This document shows, in pieces, positions 35,005 to 42,938 of a stretch of DNA of 55,438 nt. The translations under genes and the position numbers were made by a program. Under the pieces are notes generated by a model. The model was given only the letters and a program-made list of their open reading frames with translations, was not told the DNA's origin and ran no database searches. This DNA is from JALZDI01 sp965653225 (lineage in GTDB: Bacteria > Actinomycetota > Actinomycetes > Propionibacteriales > Nocardioidaceae): the NCBI GenBank assembly GCA_965653225.1, contig CBFGZI010000007.1, forward strand, positions 1-55,438. Reading direction: 5' to 3'. Within the stretch, counting starts at the first letter, position 1, and the number at the start of each line of letters is the position of its first letter.

Positions 35005-35879
35005 CGTGCGGCCCGTACCCATGCGTCGTTCAGCGTCTCGACGATGACGGCGGCGCGCTGCGGCTGCAGCCGCCCGTCCAGCACCGCGTGGTTGGCGGTG
35101 GCGCGGCCCATCGCGACGTAGGACTCCAGCGCCTCCAGCGAGGTGTCGGCCAGGGTCTGCAGGTGGTCACGCACGGTCTGCACGTCGCCTCGCACGATGG
35201 GCCCGGTGAGCGCGGCGTCGCCGTAGGACAGCGCGTTGTCCAGTGCCGCCTGCAGCAGCGGGCGGAGGACCGCGGCGGGGTCGGTGACGCCGGTCACCCG
35301 GAGCAGGTCGGTGGCCTGGTTGACCAGCGTCACCAGGTGGTTGGCGCCGTGCGCGAGGGCGGCGTGGTAGAGCACCCGCTGGTGCTCGTCCACCCACACC
35401 GGTCGGCCGCGGAGGTCGGCGACCAGCGCCTCGATCGTCTCGCGGACGTCCTCGCCGCCGGTGCAGCCGAACACGGTGCCGGGCACGCGACCGAGGTCGA
35501 CGTCGGTGCCGGTGAACGTCATCGCGGGGTGCATCGCCGAGACCTGCGCGCCCTGGTCGGCCGCCGGGTCGAGCACCTCGGTGCCGTGCCGGCCGCTGGT
35601 GTGCACGACGAGCTGGCCCGGGTGGATGGCCTTCGACGCCGACAGCATGGCCGCGACGTTGCTCAGCGCGTCGTCGGGGACGGTGAGCAGCAGGATGTCG
35701 GCCGCGCGGGCGACGGCGGACGGCTTGCGGACGGGTACGCCCGGCAGCAGCGTCTCGATGCGGGTTCGGGTGCCGTCGGACTCGCCTGCGACGGCGACGA
35801 TCTCGTGACCGGCGGCGCGGAGTGCGGCGCCCAGGACGGCGCCGACTCGACCGGCGCCGACAACCCCGATACGGGCCAT
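35001..35879 (-). CDS. Rossmann-like / DUF2520 domain protein (Rv3603c-like)
   Basis: A 292-residue protein with an N-terminal NAD(P)-binding domain (ARIGVVGAGRVGAVLGAALR, residues 2-21), ADILLLTVPDDALSNVAAML, and a C-terminal helical DUF2520 domain (HPAMTFTG..., AHGANHLVTLVNQATDLL). Its overall shape resembles 6-phosphogluconate or ketopantoate reductases. It always lies next to panC in related genomes, and may replace PanE or have a linked role, but that is inference. The ATG at 35877-35879 was chosen since the Rossmann motif follows directly. It shares a 170-bp divergent promoter region with the broken methyltransferase gene. Confidence 0.88.
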   Translation of the reverse strand: MARIGVVGAGRVGAVLGAALRAAGHEIVAVAGESDGTRTRIETLLPGVPVRKPSAVARAADILLLTVPDDALSNVAAMLSASKAIHPGQLVVHTSGRHGTEVLDPAADQGAQVSAMHPAMTFTGTDVDLGRVPGTVFGCTGGEDVRETIEALVADLRGRPVWVDEHQRVLYHAALAHGANHLVTLVNQATDLLRVTGVTDPAAVLRPLLQAALDNALSYGDAALTGPIVRGDVQTVRDHLQTLADTSLEALESYVAMGRATANHAVLDGRLQPQRAAVIVETLNDAWVRAAR

Positions 35880-36049
35880 GGTGTGTTGCCTTTCGTTCCA
35901 GTCCCCGCGAGCGGGGTACCGGACGGTTATGTGGCTGGCGACAGGTGCCGCCCACAGTAACCACTTGCAACGCCGCGCGGACACTGGATGTTCCCGTGGG
36001 TTCCGTCACAGGAGGGGTGGTCAGTGGGCGTGGCGATTACGGTGTCGGC

Positions 36050-36985
36050 ATGAGGGGCCGTGACCTGCCGACCTGGCGAGAGGCCTGGTCGGAGGCGCTG
36101 TACGGCCCCGACGGCTTCTTCCGCCGCGAGCAGGCGGGAGACCACTTCCGCACGTCGGTGCACGCCTCCGGGCTGTTCGCGCAGGCGGTGCTGGAGCTGC
36201 TTCGGCGCACCGGGCTCACCGCGGTCACCGACGTCGGCGCCGGCGGCGGCGAGCTGCTGACGGCGCTGCACGGGCTGGCCCCGGGCCACCTCGACCTGCT
36301 CGGCATCGACCTCGCTCCCCGCCCGCCGGGACTGCCCTCGGCGATCGGCTGGCGTGACGGGCTGAGCGGCGAGATCGACGGCCTGGTGATCGCGAACGAG
36401 TGGCTGGACAACATCCCCTGCGACGTCGTCGAGGTGGACCTGCAGGGCGTCGTCAGGTACGTCCACGTCGACCCCGAGACCGGCGACGAGGCCCTGGGCG
36501 AGCAGTGCAACGAGCAGTGGCTGCGGCGGTGGTGGCCGCTGGCCGACACCGGGGCGCGCGCCGAGATCGGGTCGGCGCGGGACCGGGCCTGGGCAGACGT
36601 CGTACGCCGGCTGCGGCACGGCCTGGACGTCGCGGTCGACTAAGGCCACACCTCCGACGCCAGGACCCCGCTCGGCTCGCTCGCGTCGGCCCGGCAGGGA
36701 CGCCAGGTGGAGGTCCTCCCGGACGGCCTCCGCGACGTCACCGCCCACGTGGCGGTCGACTCGCTCGCCGGGCAGCGCTGCCGGCAGCGCGACGCGCTGC
36801 GCGCCCTCGGGGTCGACGCCAGCCGCCCCGACCTGGACCTGGCGCAGACCGACCCGAAAGGGTACGTGGCGGGGCTGAGCCGGGCCTCCGAGGCCGCCGA
36901 GCTCACCGCTCGAGACGGTCTCGGGGACTTCTGGTGGGTCTGCGTCTCCCGAGGGGTCGACCCCGGTCTACCCCTCACCGGCTGA
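36050..36985 (+). pseudogene. MidA-like SAM-dependent methyltransferase (COG1565/DUF185) interrupted by an in-frame TAA
   Basis: The first 197 codons encode the start of a MidA-type methyltransferase: YGPDGFFRREQAGDHFRTSV, motif I VTDVGAGGGELLTAL and GLVIANEWLDNIPCDVVEV. Codon 198 is TAA (36641-36643), directly after GLDVAVD. The same frame then stays open for 113 codons and gives family-like sequence: GHTSDARTPLGSLASARQGR, RDVTAHVAVDSLA, DPKGYVAGLSRASEAAELT. In the family the aspartate is followed by Tyr-Gly-His/Tyr, so a TAC or TAT to TAA change explains the stop. No frameshift is needed. The last 18 bp overlap the convergent PseG/SpsG-like gene. A sequencing error is the main alternative. 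Confidence 0.85.
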
Positions 36986-38005
36986 GTCGAGCAGGCCCAG
37001 CAGCGCGTCGGCGACGCGGGCCCGACCGAGGCCGTCGACCAGCTTCCAGCCCGCCTCGGCCAGCCGCGCCCGCTCCCGCTCGTCGCGGAGCAGCCGCGTC
37101 ATCTTCTCCACCCCGGACACCGATCCGCCGGCGAGGTCGTTGGCCGAGCCGAGCCCGACGACGGCACGCCGGATCATGAGACGGCGGTACCGCTCCACCT
37201 GGTCCTCGCTGACCCAGACCAGCCCCACCGAGGCACCCATGCACAGCCAGTCGTACGCCGTGCGACCGGCGGCGCCGAGGACCACGTCGGACCTGGCCAG
37301 CATGTCGTACAGCCGCCACGTCGGCGCGGCGGCGCTGAACTGCTGCCGCGGCGCCGGCCGTACGGCCGCCACGGCCTCCTTGGCCTCGGGGTCGGTGACG
37401 ACGAACGTCGCCTCGAACGGGCGCCCGGTCTCGGCCAGCAGGTGGGCGACCGCCCCGACGCCGGTGGCGGTGCCCTCGCCGTCGAAGACCGCCATCACCC
37501 GCGGCATCTCGACGGCGTCGCGCCGCGGCGGCGTCACCGGGCGGTTGGCCAGCACGTCGTTGCGCATCGAGGAGTAGTCGAGCCCGACCAAGACCGTGGA
37601 GTCGCGGGACGGCGCTCCCGGCTCGTCGGCCTCCACCCCGGGAGCCACCACGACGTCGGCCCTGGCGTCGGCCACGGCGCCGTCGACGACCGCCAGCGTC
37701 GGCAGCCCGCCCTTGCGCACGGCCGCGCAGACGTCTCCGGCCAGCGCCTCGGAGTCGAACACCGCCGCATCGACCTGGAGGCGGCCCAGCAGCCGCACGA
37801 ACTCGTCGGGCGTGCTCACCGGCGGCGTCCACTCGATGCCCCTGGCCAGCAGCTGCATCTGCGCCCACTCCGATTTGGTCGCCTCACAGACGAACGCAAC
37901 GGTGACGCCGCGGGTGGCGAGCTCCTCGGCCAGGCCCAGGCAGCGCAGCAGGCGGTCGGGCCCGTGCTCGGGCCCGATGTCGCAGCAGATCGCCACATGG
38001 GTCAT
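36968..38005 (-). CDS. PseG/SpsG-like glycan biosynthesis protein
   Basis: A 345-residue protein with a GT-B-like fold. The start AICCDIGPEHGPDRLLRCLGLA (with one residue insertions relative to the GHxxRCLxLA motif) and the C-terminal AAGRTAYDWLCMGASVGLVW followed by EDQVERYRRL resemble PseG (UDP-sugar hydrolase of pseudaminic acid synthesis) and SpsG of spore-coat polysaccharide synthesis. No other pseudaminic or sialic acid genes are in the window, so a role as nucleotide-sugar hydrolase or glycosyltransferase cannot be decided. It is seven bp downstream of a GT2 gene and probably co-transcribed with it. Confidence 0.65.
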   Translation of the reverse strand: MTHVAICCDIGPEHGPDRLLRCLGLAEELATRGVTVAFVCEATKSEWAQMQLLARGIEWTPPVSTPDEFVRLLGRLQVDAAVFDSEALAGDVCAAVRKGGLPTLAVVDGAVADARADVVVAPGVEADEPGAPSRDSTVLVGLDYSSMRNDVLANRPVTPPRRDAVEMPRVMAVFDGEGTATGVGAVAHLLAETGRPFEATFVVTDPEAKEAVAAVRPAPRQQFSAAAPTWRLYDMLARSDVVLGAAGRTAYDWLCMGASVGLVWVSEDQVERYRRLMIRRAVVGLGSANDLAGGSVSGVEKMTRLLRDERERARLAEAGWKLVDGLGRARVADALLGLLDSAGEG

Positions 38006-38012
38006 GCCTGGG

Positions 38013-39302
38013 TCACACTCCCTCGCCGGCCCGGTCCTCCGCCGGCGCGCTCGAGAGCCGCCGGCGCCTGGCCTCGCACTCGTGCGGCTGCAGCCGGAAG
38101 AGCTCGGAGGGTATCGCGGCGGCGGAGTCGTCCCAGAAGGGCAGCTGGGCGACCATCTCGTCGCCGCGGTCGAGGACGGGCACGTCCGGTGGCCGGTGCT
38201 CGGCGGCGAACCGCGCCACGGTCTCGGCCTCGGCGCGCCGGTCGTTGGCCACCAGCCACAGCGCCAGCCGGTGGGCGGGCGGCAGCTTCACCAGCGCGAA
38301 CGAGGGGGCGCCGTCCCACAAGCTCGCGGTCTCCTGCTGCAGCAGCTCCCAGTAGTCGTCGGAGCAGCCGGGGATGTTGCCGATGTAGCCGGGCATGTCC
38401 ATCGCCAGGCCGTCGAGGAAGAACGCCTCCAGCACCGCCGGCGACCCGAGCTCGCGCACTGTCTGCAGCGACCTCCTCTTGGTGAGGAAGCGGTCGCGGA
38501 GGTCATCCAGCTCGTGGCGCCGCTGGGTGATCGACGTGCTGTCCTCGCGGATCCGCCACAGGTAGACAGGGCGCCTGATGACGTCGAACGTCCGGGCGGC
38601 CAGGTACGCCCTGGTGAGCACCGGTTGGTCCTCGTACCGGACCCGCTCGGGGAACGACAGCGCGGCGCGGTCCCAGAACTCGCGCCGGAACACCTTGTTC
38701 CACGCGAACACGTCGCCGAGGATCGCCGGGAAGTCGTCGGCGGTGATCGCCAGCCGGCGCTGCTGGTGCCGCACCTGTTGCCGCGGCGACATCGACGGCC
38801 GATCCTCGCCGAAGTTGCGGACCACCGCTCCCACCACGAAGTCCGACCCGGACTCCTCCAGCGTCGACACCATGGCGGCGTATGCGCCGGGCAGGACCGT
38901 GTCGTCGGAGTCGGCGAACGCCAGAAGCTCACCGCGTGCGTGCCCGACACCGGTGTTGCGGGCGGCTCCCAGGCCTTGGTTCTCCGTGGTCACGAGCCGC
39001 ACGTTGGCGTGGCTGTCGGCGTAGCGCTGCGCCACCGCGTGCGAGCCGTCGGTCGACCCGTCGTCGACGATGACGACCTCGAGGTCGCCGAACGACTGGG
39101 ACAGGATGCTGTCGAGGCTCTCGGGGAGGTAGGCCTCCACGTTGTAGACGGGCACGACCACGCTGAGCCGCGGTGTCCGCGGGAGTCGCTCCTGAGGCCG
39201 CCAAGCGCGGGTGACCCGCCTCACGCGCTCCGGAAGTCCCACGGTCAGGGACCCTACGACACGCCTCTCTGCAACGAGTCCGGACCACCGTCGCCGTACC
39301 AT
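38013..39302 (-). CDS. Family 2 glycosyltransferase (WsaE/CgtB-like, TagF-type GT-A)
   Basis: A 429-residue protein. The GT-A domain is plain: LSVVVPVYNVEAYLPESLDS (about residues 46-65), VVIVDDGSTDGS, ENQGLGAARNTGVGHARGE and the metal-binding FADSDD. The acceptor side carries FAWNKVFRREFWDR and YEDQPVLTRAYLAARTF. This second half is like transferases that add sugars or polyol phosphates to wall polymers. The ATG at 39300-39302 gives a 45-residue basic leader; a later start is possible since the leader overlaps the divergent region. It is followed by the PseG/SpsG-like gene and is divergent from the APS reductase-SQD1 fusion gene, 73 bp away. Confidence 0.88.
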   Translation of the reverse strand: MVRRRWSGLVAERRVVGSLTVGLPERVRRVTRAWRPQERLPRTPRLSVVVPVYNVEAYLPESLDSILSQSFGDLEVVIVDDGSTDGSHAVAQRYADSHANVRLVTTENQGLGAARNTGVGHARGELLAFADSDDTVLPGAYAAMVSTLEESGSDFVVGAVVRNFGEDRPSMSPRQQVRHQQRRLAITADDFPAILGDVFAWNKVFRREFWDRAALSFPERVRYEDQPVLTRAYLAARTFDVIRRPVYLWRIREDSTSITQRRHELDDLRDRFLTKRRSLQTVRELGSPAVLEAFFLDGLAMDMPGYIGNIPGCSDDYWELLQQETASLWDGAPSFALVKLPPAHRLALWLVANDRRAEAETVARFAAEHRPPDVPVLDRGDEMVAQLPFWDDSAAAIPSELFRLQPHECEARRRRLSSAPAEDRAGEGV

Positions 39303-39375
39303 GTCGCCAAACCGCGACTGTTACCATCGTGGGTTGTCAACGGCCCGTCTCGAACAAGGCAAGGGAGTCTCACCA

Positions 39376-41424
39376 GTGGACTACCGCGCTGCCCTCTCGG
39401 AGACGCTGGGGGTGCTGCGGACGATCGCCACCGACTATCGGCCCGCCGTGCTGGCGAACGCGTTCGGTCCCGAAAGCATGGTGATGACCGACCTGATCGT
39501 CAAGCACGAGCTCGACATCGGGATCTTCAGCATCGACACCGGACGTCTTCCCGAGGAGACGCACGCGCTGGCGCACAGCGTCCACCGTCGCTACGGGCAC
39601 GTCATCGAGATGGTCAACCCCGACGCCGCCGAGGTCGCGGAGTGGACGGCCGAGCACGGCCAGAACGGCTTCTACGACGCCGTCGAGCTGCGGCACGGCT
39701 GCTGCAACGTACGCAAGGTCGAGCCGCTGCGCCGCGTGCTGGCCGGCAAGACCGCGTGGCTGACCGGGCTGCGCCGCGAGCAGTCGGCCACCCGGCGCGA
39801 CCTCGCGGTCAGCGAGTGGGACGACAGCTACGGCCTGCAGAAGTTCAACCCCATGCTCGAGTGGACCACCGAGCAGGTGTGGGCCTACATCAACGACAAC
39901 CGGGTGCCGTACAACAAGCTCTACGACCGCGGCTACACCAGCATCGGGTGCGCTCCCTGCACCCGCGCCGTCTCCGCCGGTGAGGACCCCCGCGCGGGTC
40001 GCTGGTGGTGGGAACTGGACTCGGTGAAGGAATGTGGTGTGAACTTCGACCCCAAGACCGGCCGGATGCAGCGCGCCAGCGCGGCAGCCGCTGAACCGGC
40101 GACGGAGACGACCGCCGAGGACGGCGACGTCGGCACGTCCGAGAAGACGGGCAAAACGGACAAGGCCGCATTGGCCGCGACAGAGCCGCAGACCGCGGAC
40201 GCGACGAAGCACGAAGGGAAAGCTATGCGGGTACTCATTCTCGGCGGAGACGGCTTCTGTGGTTGGCCCACGGCCCTGCACCTCTCGGCGCAGGGACACG
40301 AGGTGGCGATCGTGGACAACCTGTCCCGTCGCGAGATCGACATCGAGCTCGAGGTCTCCTCGCTGACCCCCATCCAGTACATGGGCGAGCGGCTGCGCGC
40401 CTGGAAGGAGGTGTCCGGCAAGGACATCGCCTTCCACCACTTCGACGTCGCGGTCAACTACCAGCGGCTGCTCGACCTGTTCGAGGACTGGCAGCCCGAC
40501 GCGCTGGTGCACTTCGCCGAGCAGCGCGCCGCGCCGTACTCCATGAAGAGCAGCCGGCACAAGCGCTACACGGTCAGCAACAACCTCAACGCCACCAACA
40601 ACGTGCTGGCCGCGGTGGTCGAGAGCGGCCTGGACATCCACGTGGTCCACCTCGGCACCATGGGCGTCTACGGCTACGGCACCGCCGGCATGAAGATCCC
40701 CGAGGGCTACCTGCAGATCAAGGTGCCCACCGGCGAGGGCAACCTCATCGACCAGGAGATCCTCTACCCCGCCAACCCCGGCAGCATCTACCACATGACC
40801 AAGACCCAGGACCAGCTGCTGTTCTCGTACTACAACAAGAACGACCACGTCCGGGTCACCGACCTGCACCAGGGCATCGTCTGGGGCACCCAGACCAAGG
40901 AGACCCGCCTCGACGAGCGGCTGATCAACCGGTTCGACTACGACGGCGACTACGGCACCGTGCTCAACCGGTTCCTCATGCAGGCTGCGATCGAGTACCC
41001 CCTCACCGTGCACGGCACCGGCGGGCAGACGCGGGCGTTCATCCACATCCAGGACACCGTCCGGTGCATCGAGATCGCGCTGGACAACCCGCCGAAGCGT
41101 GGCGACCGGGTGCAGATCTTCTACCAGATGACCGAGACGCACCGGCTGCGCGACCTGGCCAAGTTGATCTCCGCCCGCTCCGGCGCGAAGATCGCGAACC
41201 TGCCCAACCCGCGCAACGAGGCCGACGAGAACGAGCTGCACGTCACCAACGACCGGTTCCTCCACCTCGGCCTCACCCCCATCACCCTCAGCGAGGGCCT
41301 GATGGAGGAGGTCAGCGAGATCACCAAGAAGTACGCCGACCGCTGCGACGCCTCCAAGATCCCGTGCGTCTCGGTGTGGAGCAACGAGTCCGCCGCCGCG
41401 AAGGCGACCGCGAAGACGGACTGA
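39376..41424 (+). CDS. Fusion: assimilatory APS/sulfonucleotide reductase + UDP-sulfoquinovose synthase (SQD1)
   Basis: A 682-residue protein. The GTG at 39376 is preceded by AAGGGAG. Residues 1-228 are a CysH-type reductase: the PP-loop region is reduced (NAFGPESMVMTDLI), but the [4Fe-4S] ligands of APS reductases are present as C109-C110 (RHGCCNVRKVEPL) and C192/C195 (IGCAPC), and the catalytic Cys is C220 in KECGVN. Residues 229-283 form an Ala/Glu/Thr/Lys-rich linker. Residues 284-682 are SQD1: NAD motif GGDGFCGW (290-297), HFAEQRAAPYSM, catalytic T428 in LGTMGVYG, and Y472/K476 in YHMTK. APS reductase makes sulfite; SQD1 adds sulfite to UDP-glucose, giving UDP-sulfoquinovose. The fusion implies direct sulfite hand-over. 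A sulfotransferase gene follows after three bases. An internal ATG (40225) with GAAGGGA upstream could yield SQD1 alone. Confidence 0.92.
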   Translation: MDYRAALSETLGVLRTIATDYRPAVLANAFGPESMVMTDLIVKHELDIGIFSIDTGRLPEETHALAHSVHRRYGHVIEMVNPDAAEVAEWTAEHGQNGFYDAVELRHGCCNVRKVEPLRRVLAGKTAWLTGLRREQSATRRDLAVSEWDDSYGLQKFNPMLEWTTEQVWAYINDNRVPYNKLYDRGYTSIGCAPCTRAVSAGEDPRAGRWWWELDSVKECGVNFDPKTGRMQRASAAAAEPATETTAEDGDVGTSEKTGKTDKAALAATEPQTADATKHEGKAMRVLILGGDGFCGWPTALHLSAQGHEVAIVDNLSRREIDIELEVSSLTPIQYMGERLRAWKEVSGKDIAFHHFDVAVNYQRLLDLFEDWQPDALVHFAEQRAAPYSMKSSRHKRYTVSNNLNATNNVLAAVVESGLDIHVVHLGTMGVYGYGTAGMKIPEGYLQIKVPTGEGNLIDQEILYPANPGSIYHMTKTQDQLLFSYYNKNDHVRVTDLHQGIVWGTQTKETRLDERLINRFDYDGDYGTVLNRFLMQAAIEYPLTVHGTGGQTRAFIHIQDTVRCIEIALDNPPKRGDRVQIFYQMTETHRLRDLAKLISARSGAKIANLPNPRNEADENELHVTNDRFLHLGLTPITLSEGLMEEVSEITKKYADRCDASKIPCVSVWSNESAAAKATAKTD

Positions 41425-41427
41425 CCC

Positions 41428-42165
41428 ATGAGTGACGTGACCCGACCGACGCCGGCCGACCCGGCCGGCGTCGTGTCGTGGGCAGAGGTCCGGCCGTTCT
41501 TCACCCGCTGGAAGATCAGGACCTACATCCGGCCGCTTCCGCAGCACAACCTGCTCTACGTGAAGAACCCGAAGGCGGGGTGCTCGACCATCCTGGCCTG
41601 GCTCGACCGGATGCACACCGGCGAGTACGACGCCGTCATTCGCAACATCCACAACAACAACCGGCTACCGACCATCCAGGATGTCGGCCGCCGCCGGGTG
41701 CTCCGGATGCTGAGTGGAGACGCCTACCGCTTCTCGTTCGTGCGCAACCCGTTGACGCGCTTCGAGTCGGTGTACTGGGACAAGCTGGTGCGAGACGCAC
41801 GATGGCGGCGTCGCAACGTACCCAAGGCCATGGGGCTGCCCGCCCCGAGCGAGCCGGTGTCGTTCGAGCAGTTCCTCTCCGCGGTCGAGCAGCAGGACCC
41901 GGTGACCGAGATGGACCCGCACTGGCGTCCCCAGCACGTGAACCTGATGCATCCCGTGGTCAGCTACGACCACGTGGGCCGGCTGGAGAGCTTCACCGCC
42001 GATCTCGACCGCATCTGCGAGGAGGCGGCGCTCCCGGAGGTGCCGCTCGTGGCACGCAACAAGTCGAGTCGCACGAACACCGACAGCGTGTACGACGGTC
42101 GGCCCGACCTCGTGCGCCGGGTGGAGCGGCTCTACGCGACCGACTTCGAGCTGTACGGCTACTGA
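41428..42165 (+). CDS. Carbohydrate sulfotransferase, HNK-1 / chondroitin-4-O type (Sulfotransfer_2)
   Basis: A 245-residue protein with both PAPS-binding elements of the HNK-1-type family: the 5'-phosphosulfate loop LLYVKNPKAGCSTI (about residues 42-55) and the 3'-phosphate motif FVRNPLTRFESVYWDK (104-119). The later HWRPQHVNLM and YDHVGRLESFTADL blocks also match. These enzymes move sulfate from PAPS to sugar hydroxyls, in animals in the Golgi; here the protein has no signal peptide and should act in the cytoplasm on lipid-linked or nucleotide-bound glycans. It starts three bp after the APS reductase-SQD1 stop, so the two are coupled. It overlaps the convergent GT2 gene by seven bp. Confidence 0.88.
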   Translation: MSDVTRPTPADPAGVVSWAEVRPFFTRWKIRTYIRPLPQHNLLYVKNPKAGCSTILAWLDRMHTGEYDAVIRNIHNNNRLPTIQDVGRRRVLRMLSGDAYRFSFVRNPLTRFESVYWDKLVRDARWRRRNVPKAMGLPAPSEPVSFEQFLSAVEQQDPVTEMDPHWRPQHVNLMHPVVSYDHVGRLESFTADLDRICEEAALPEVPLVARNKSSRTNTDSVYDGRPDLVRRVERLYATDFELYGY

Positions 42166-42938
42166 CCCCCGCCCGGAGACCCGCCGCCGCCGGTCGGCCG
42201 AGCCAGGTCACGGATACGGTCGATCGCCATCTCCGGCAGTGACCGAAGGATCGACTTGCGCGCGTTGCTCTCGGTGACGAGCGACTCGTCTCGCCGTCGC
42301 TTGAAGATGATCGTGTCGGGCACGACGACGTGCTTCCACCCGCGTGACATCGTCTCCACGGCGAACTGCCAGTCCTGGTAGGAGAGGCCGTTGGGGATGT
42401 CGCGCTCGACGTACGGCACGTCCAGATGCGCGCCTCGAGGGGTGAGACACAGTGAGTCGTAGCCGTTGCGGACGTAGAGGAAATGCGGCATGAACAGCGG
42501 CGAGTCCTGGTCGACGTTCTGCAGCAGATACTTCCCGCCGTCGAAGATGATGTTCACCTCCGGGTGCGCGATGACGCGCTCACCCCGTTCCTCGGCGGAC
42601 TCCAGCACAGCGAGGCCGTCGGCCAGCCAGTTCTCGCTGAACAGGTCGTCGGCGTCGAGGAAGGCGATGAAGCGGCCCGAGGTCTGTGGGACCAGCTCGT
42701 TGCGCACCCGGCCGAGGTCGCCCTGGTGCATGACCCAGCGGTCCCAGTGGTCGAAGTCGGCCTGGTTGAAGTAGTCCGTGGTCGCGGGAGTGGCGTTGTC
42801 CAGCGCGACGATGGTCTGCACGGAGTAGCCGGACGCACGGGCGGCCTCGACGGCGACGTCGGCCGACTCCATGGTGGGCCCGCTGACAAGCGTCTCGCTG
42901 TGCGCGGTGACGATCAACGAGAGGTCTGTGCCGGTCAC
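42159..42938 (-). CDS. Family 2 glycosyltransferase, paralogue A
   Basis: A 259-residue GT-A protein: SLIVTAHSETLVSGPTMESA, then VQTIVALDNATPATTDYF, the metal-binding FLDADDLFSENWL (about residues 93-105) and LSYQDWQFAVETMSRGWKHV, ending RRDESLVTESNARKSILRSL. It is closely similar to the gene at 47676-48458 and to the fragment at the right window edge. It starts with GTG overlapping the stop of the truncated GT-B gene (GTGA). It probably adds one sugar to the cluster's glycan. Donor and acceptor are unknown. Confidence 0.88.
   Translation of the reverse strand: MTGTDLSLIVTAHSETLVSGPTMESADVAVEAARASGYSVQTIVALDNATPATTDYFNQADFDHWDRWVMHQGDLGRVRNELVPQTSGRFIAFLDADDLFSENWLADGLAVLESAEERGERVIAHPEVNIIFDGGKYLLQNVDQDSPLFMPHFLYVRNGYDSLCLTPRGAHLDVPYVERDIPNGLSYQDWQFAVETMSRGWKHVVVPDTIIFKRRRDESLVTESNARKSILRSLPEMAIDRIRDLARPTGGGGSPGGGQ

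Noticed and set aside
35880..36049. GC-rich palindrome CCCCGCGAGCGGGG in the gap before the MidA-like gene as a terminator
   Set aside because: It lies between divergent genes, where no transcript should end, and has only a two-base loop.
36630..36720. Frameshift in the MidA-like gene
   Set aside because: Both halves are in the same reading frame (36707 minus 36641 is a multiple of three), so a nonsense change, not an indel, is the explanation. Recoding is unlikely because the codon is TAA, not TGA or TAG.
39376..40060. PAPS reductase (rather than APS reductase) identity for the first domain of the fusion
   Set aside because: PAPS reductases of the E. coli type lack the Cys-Cys and Cys-X2-Cys iron-sulfur ligands that are visible here; APS use is therefore more likely, though some iron-sulfur enzymes accept both.
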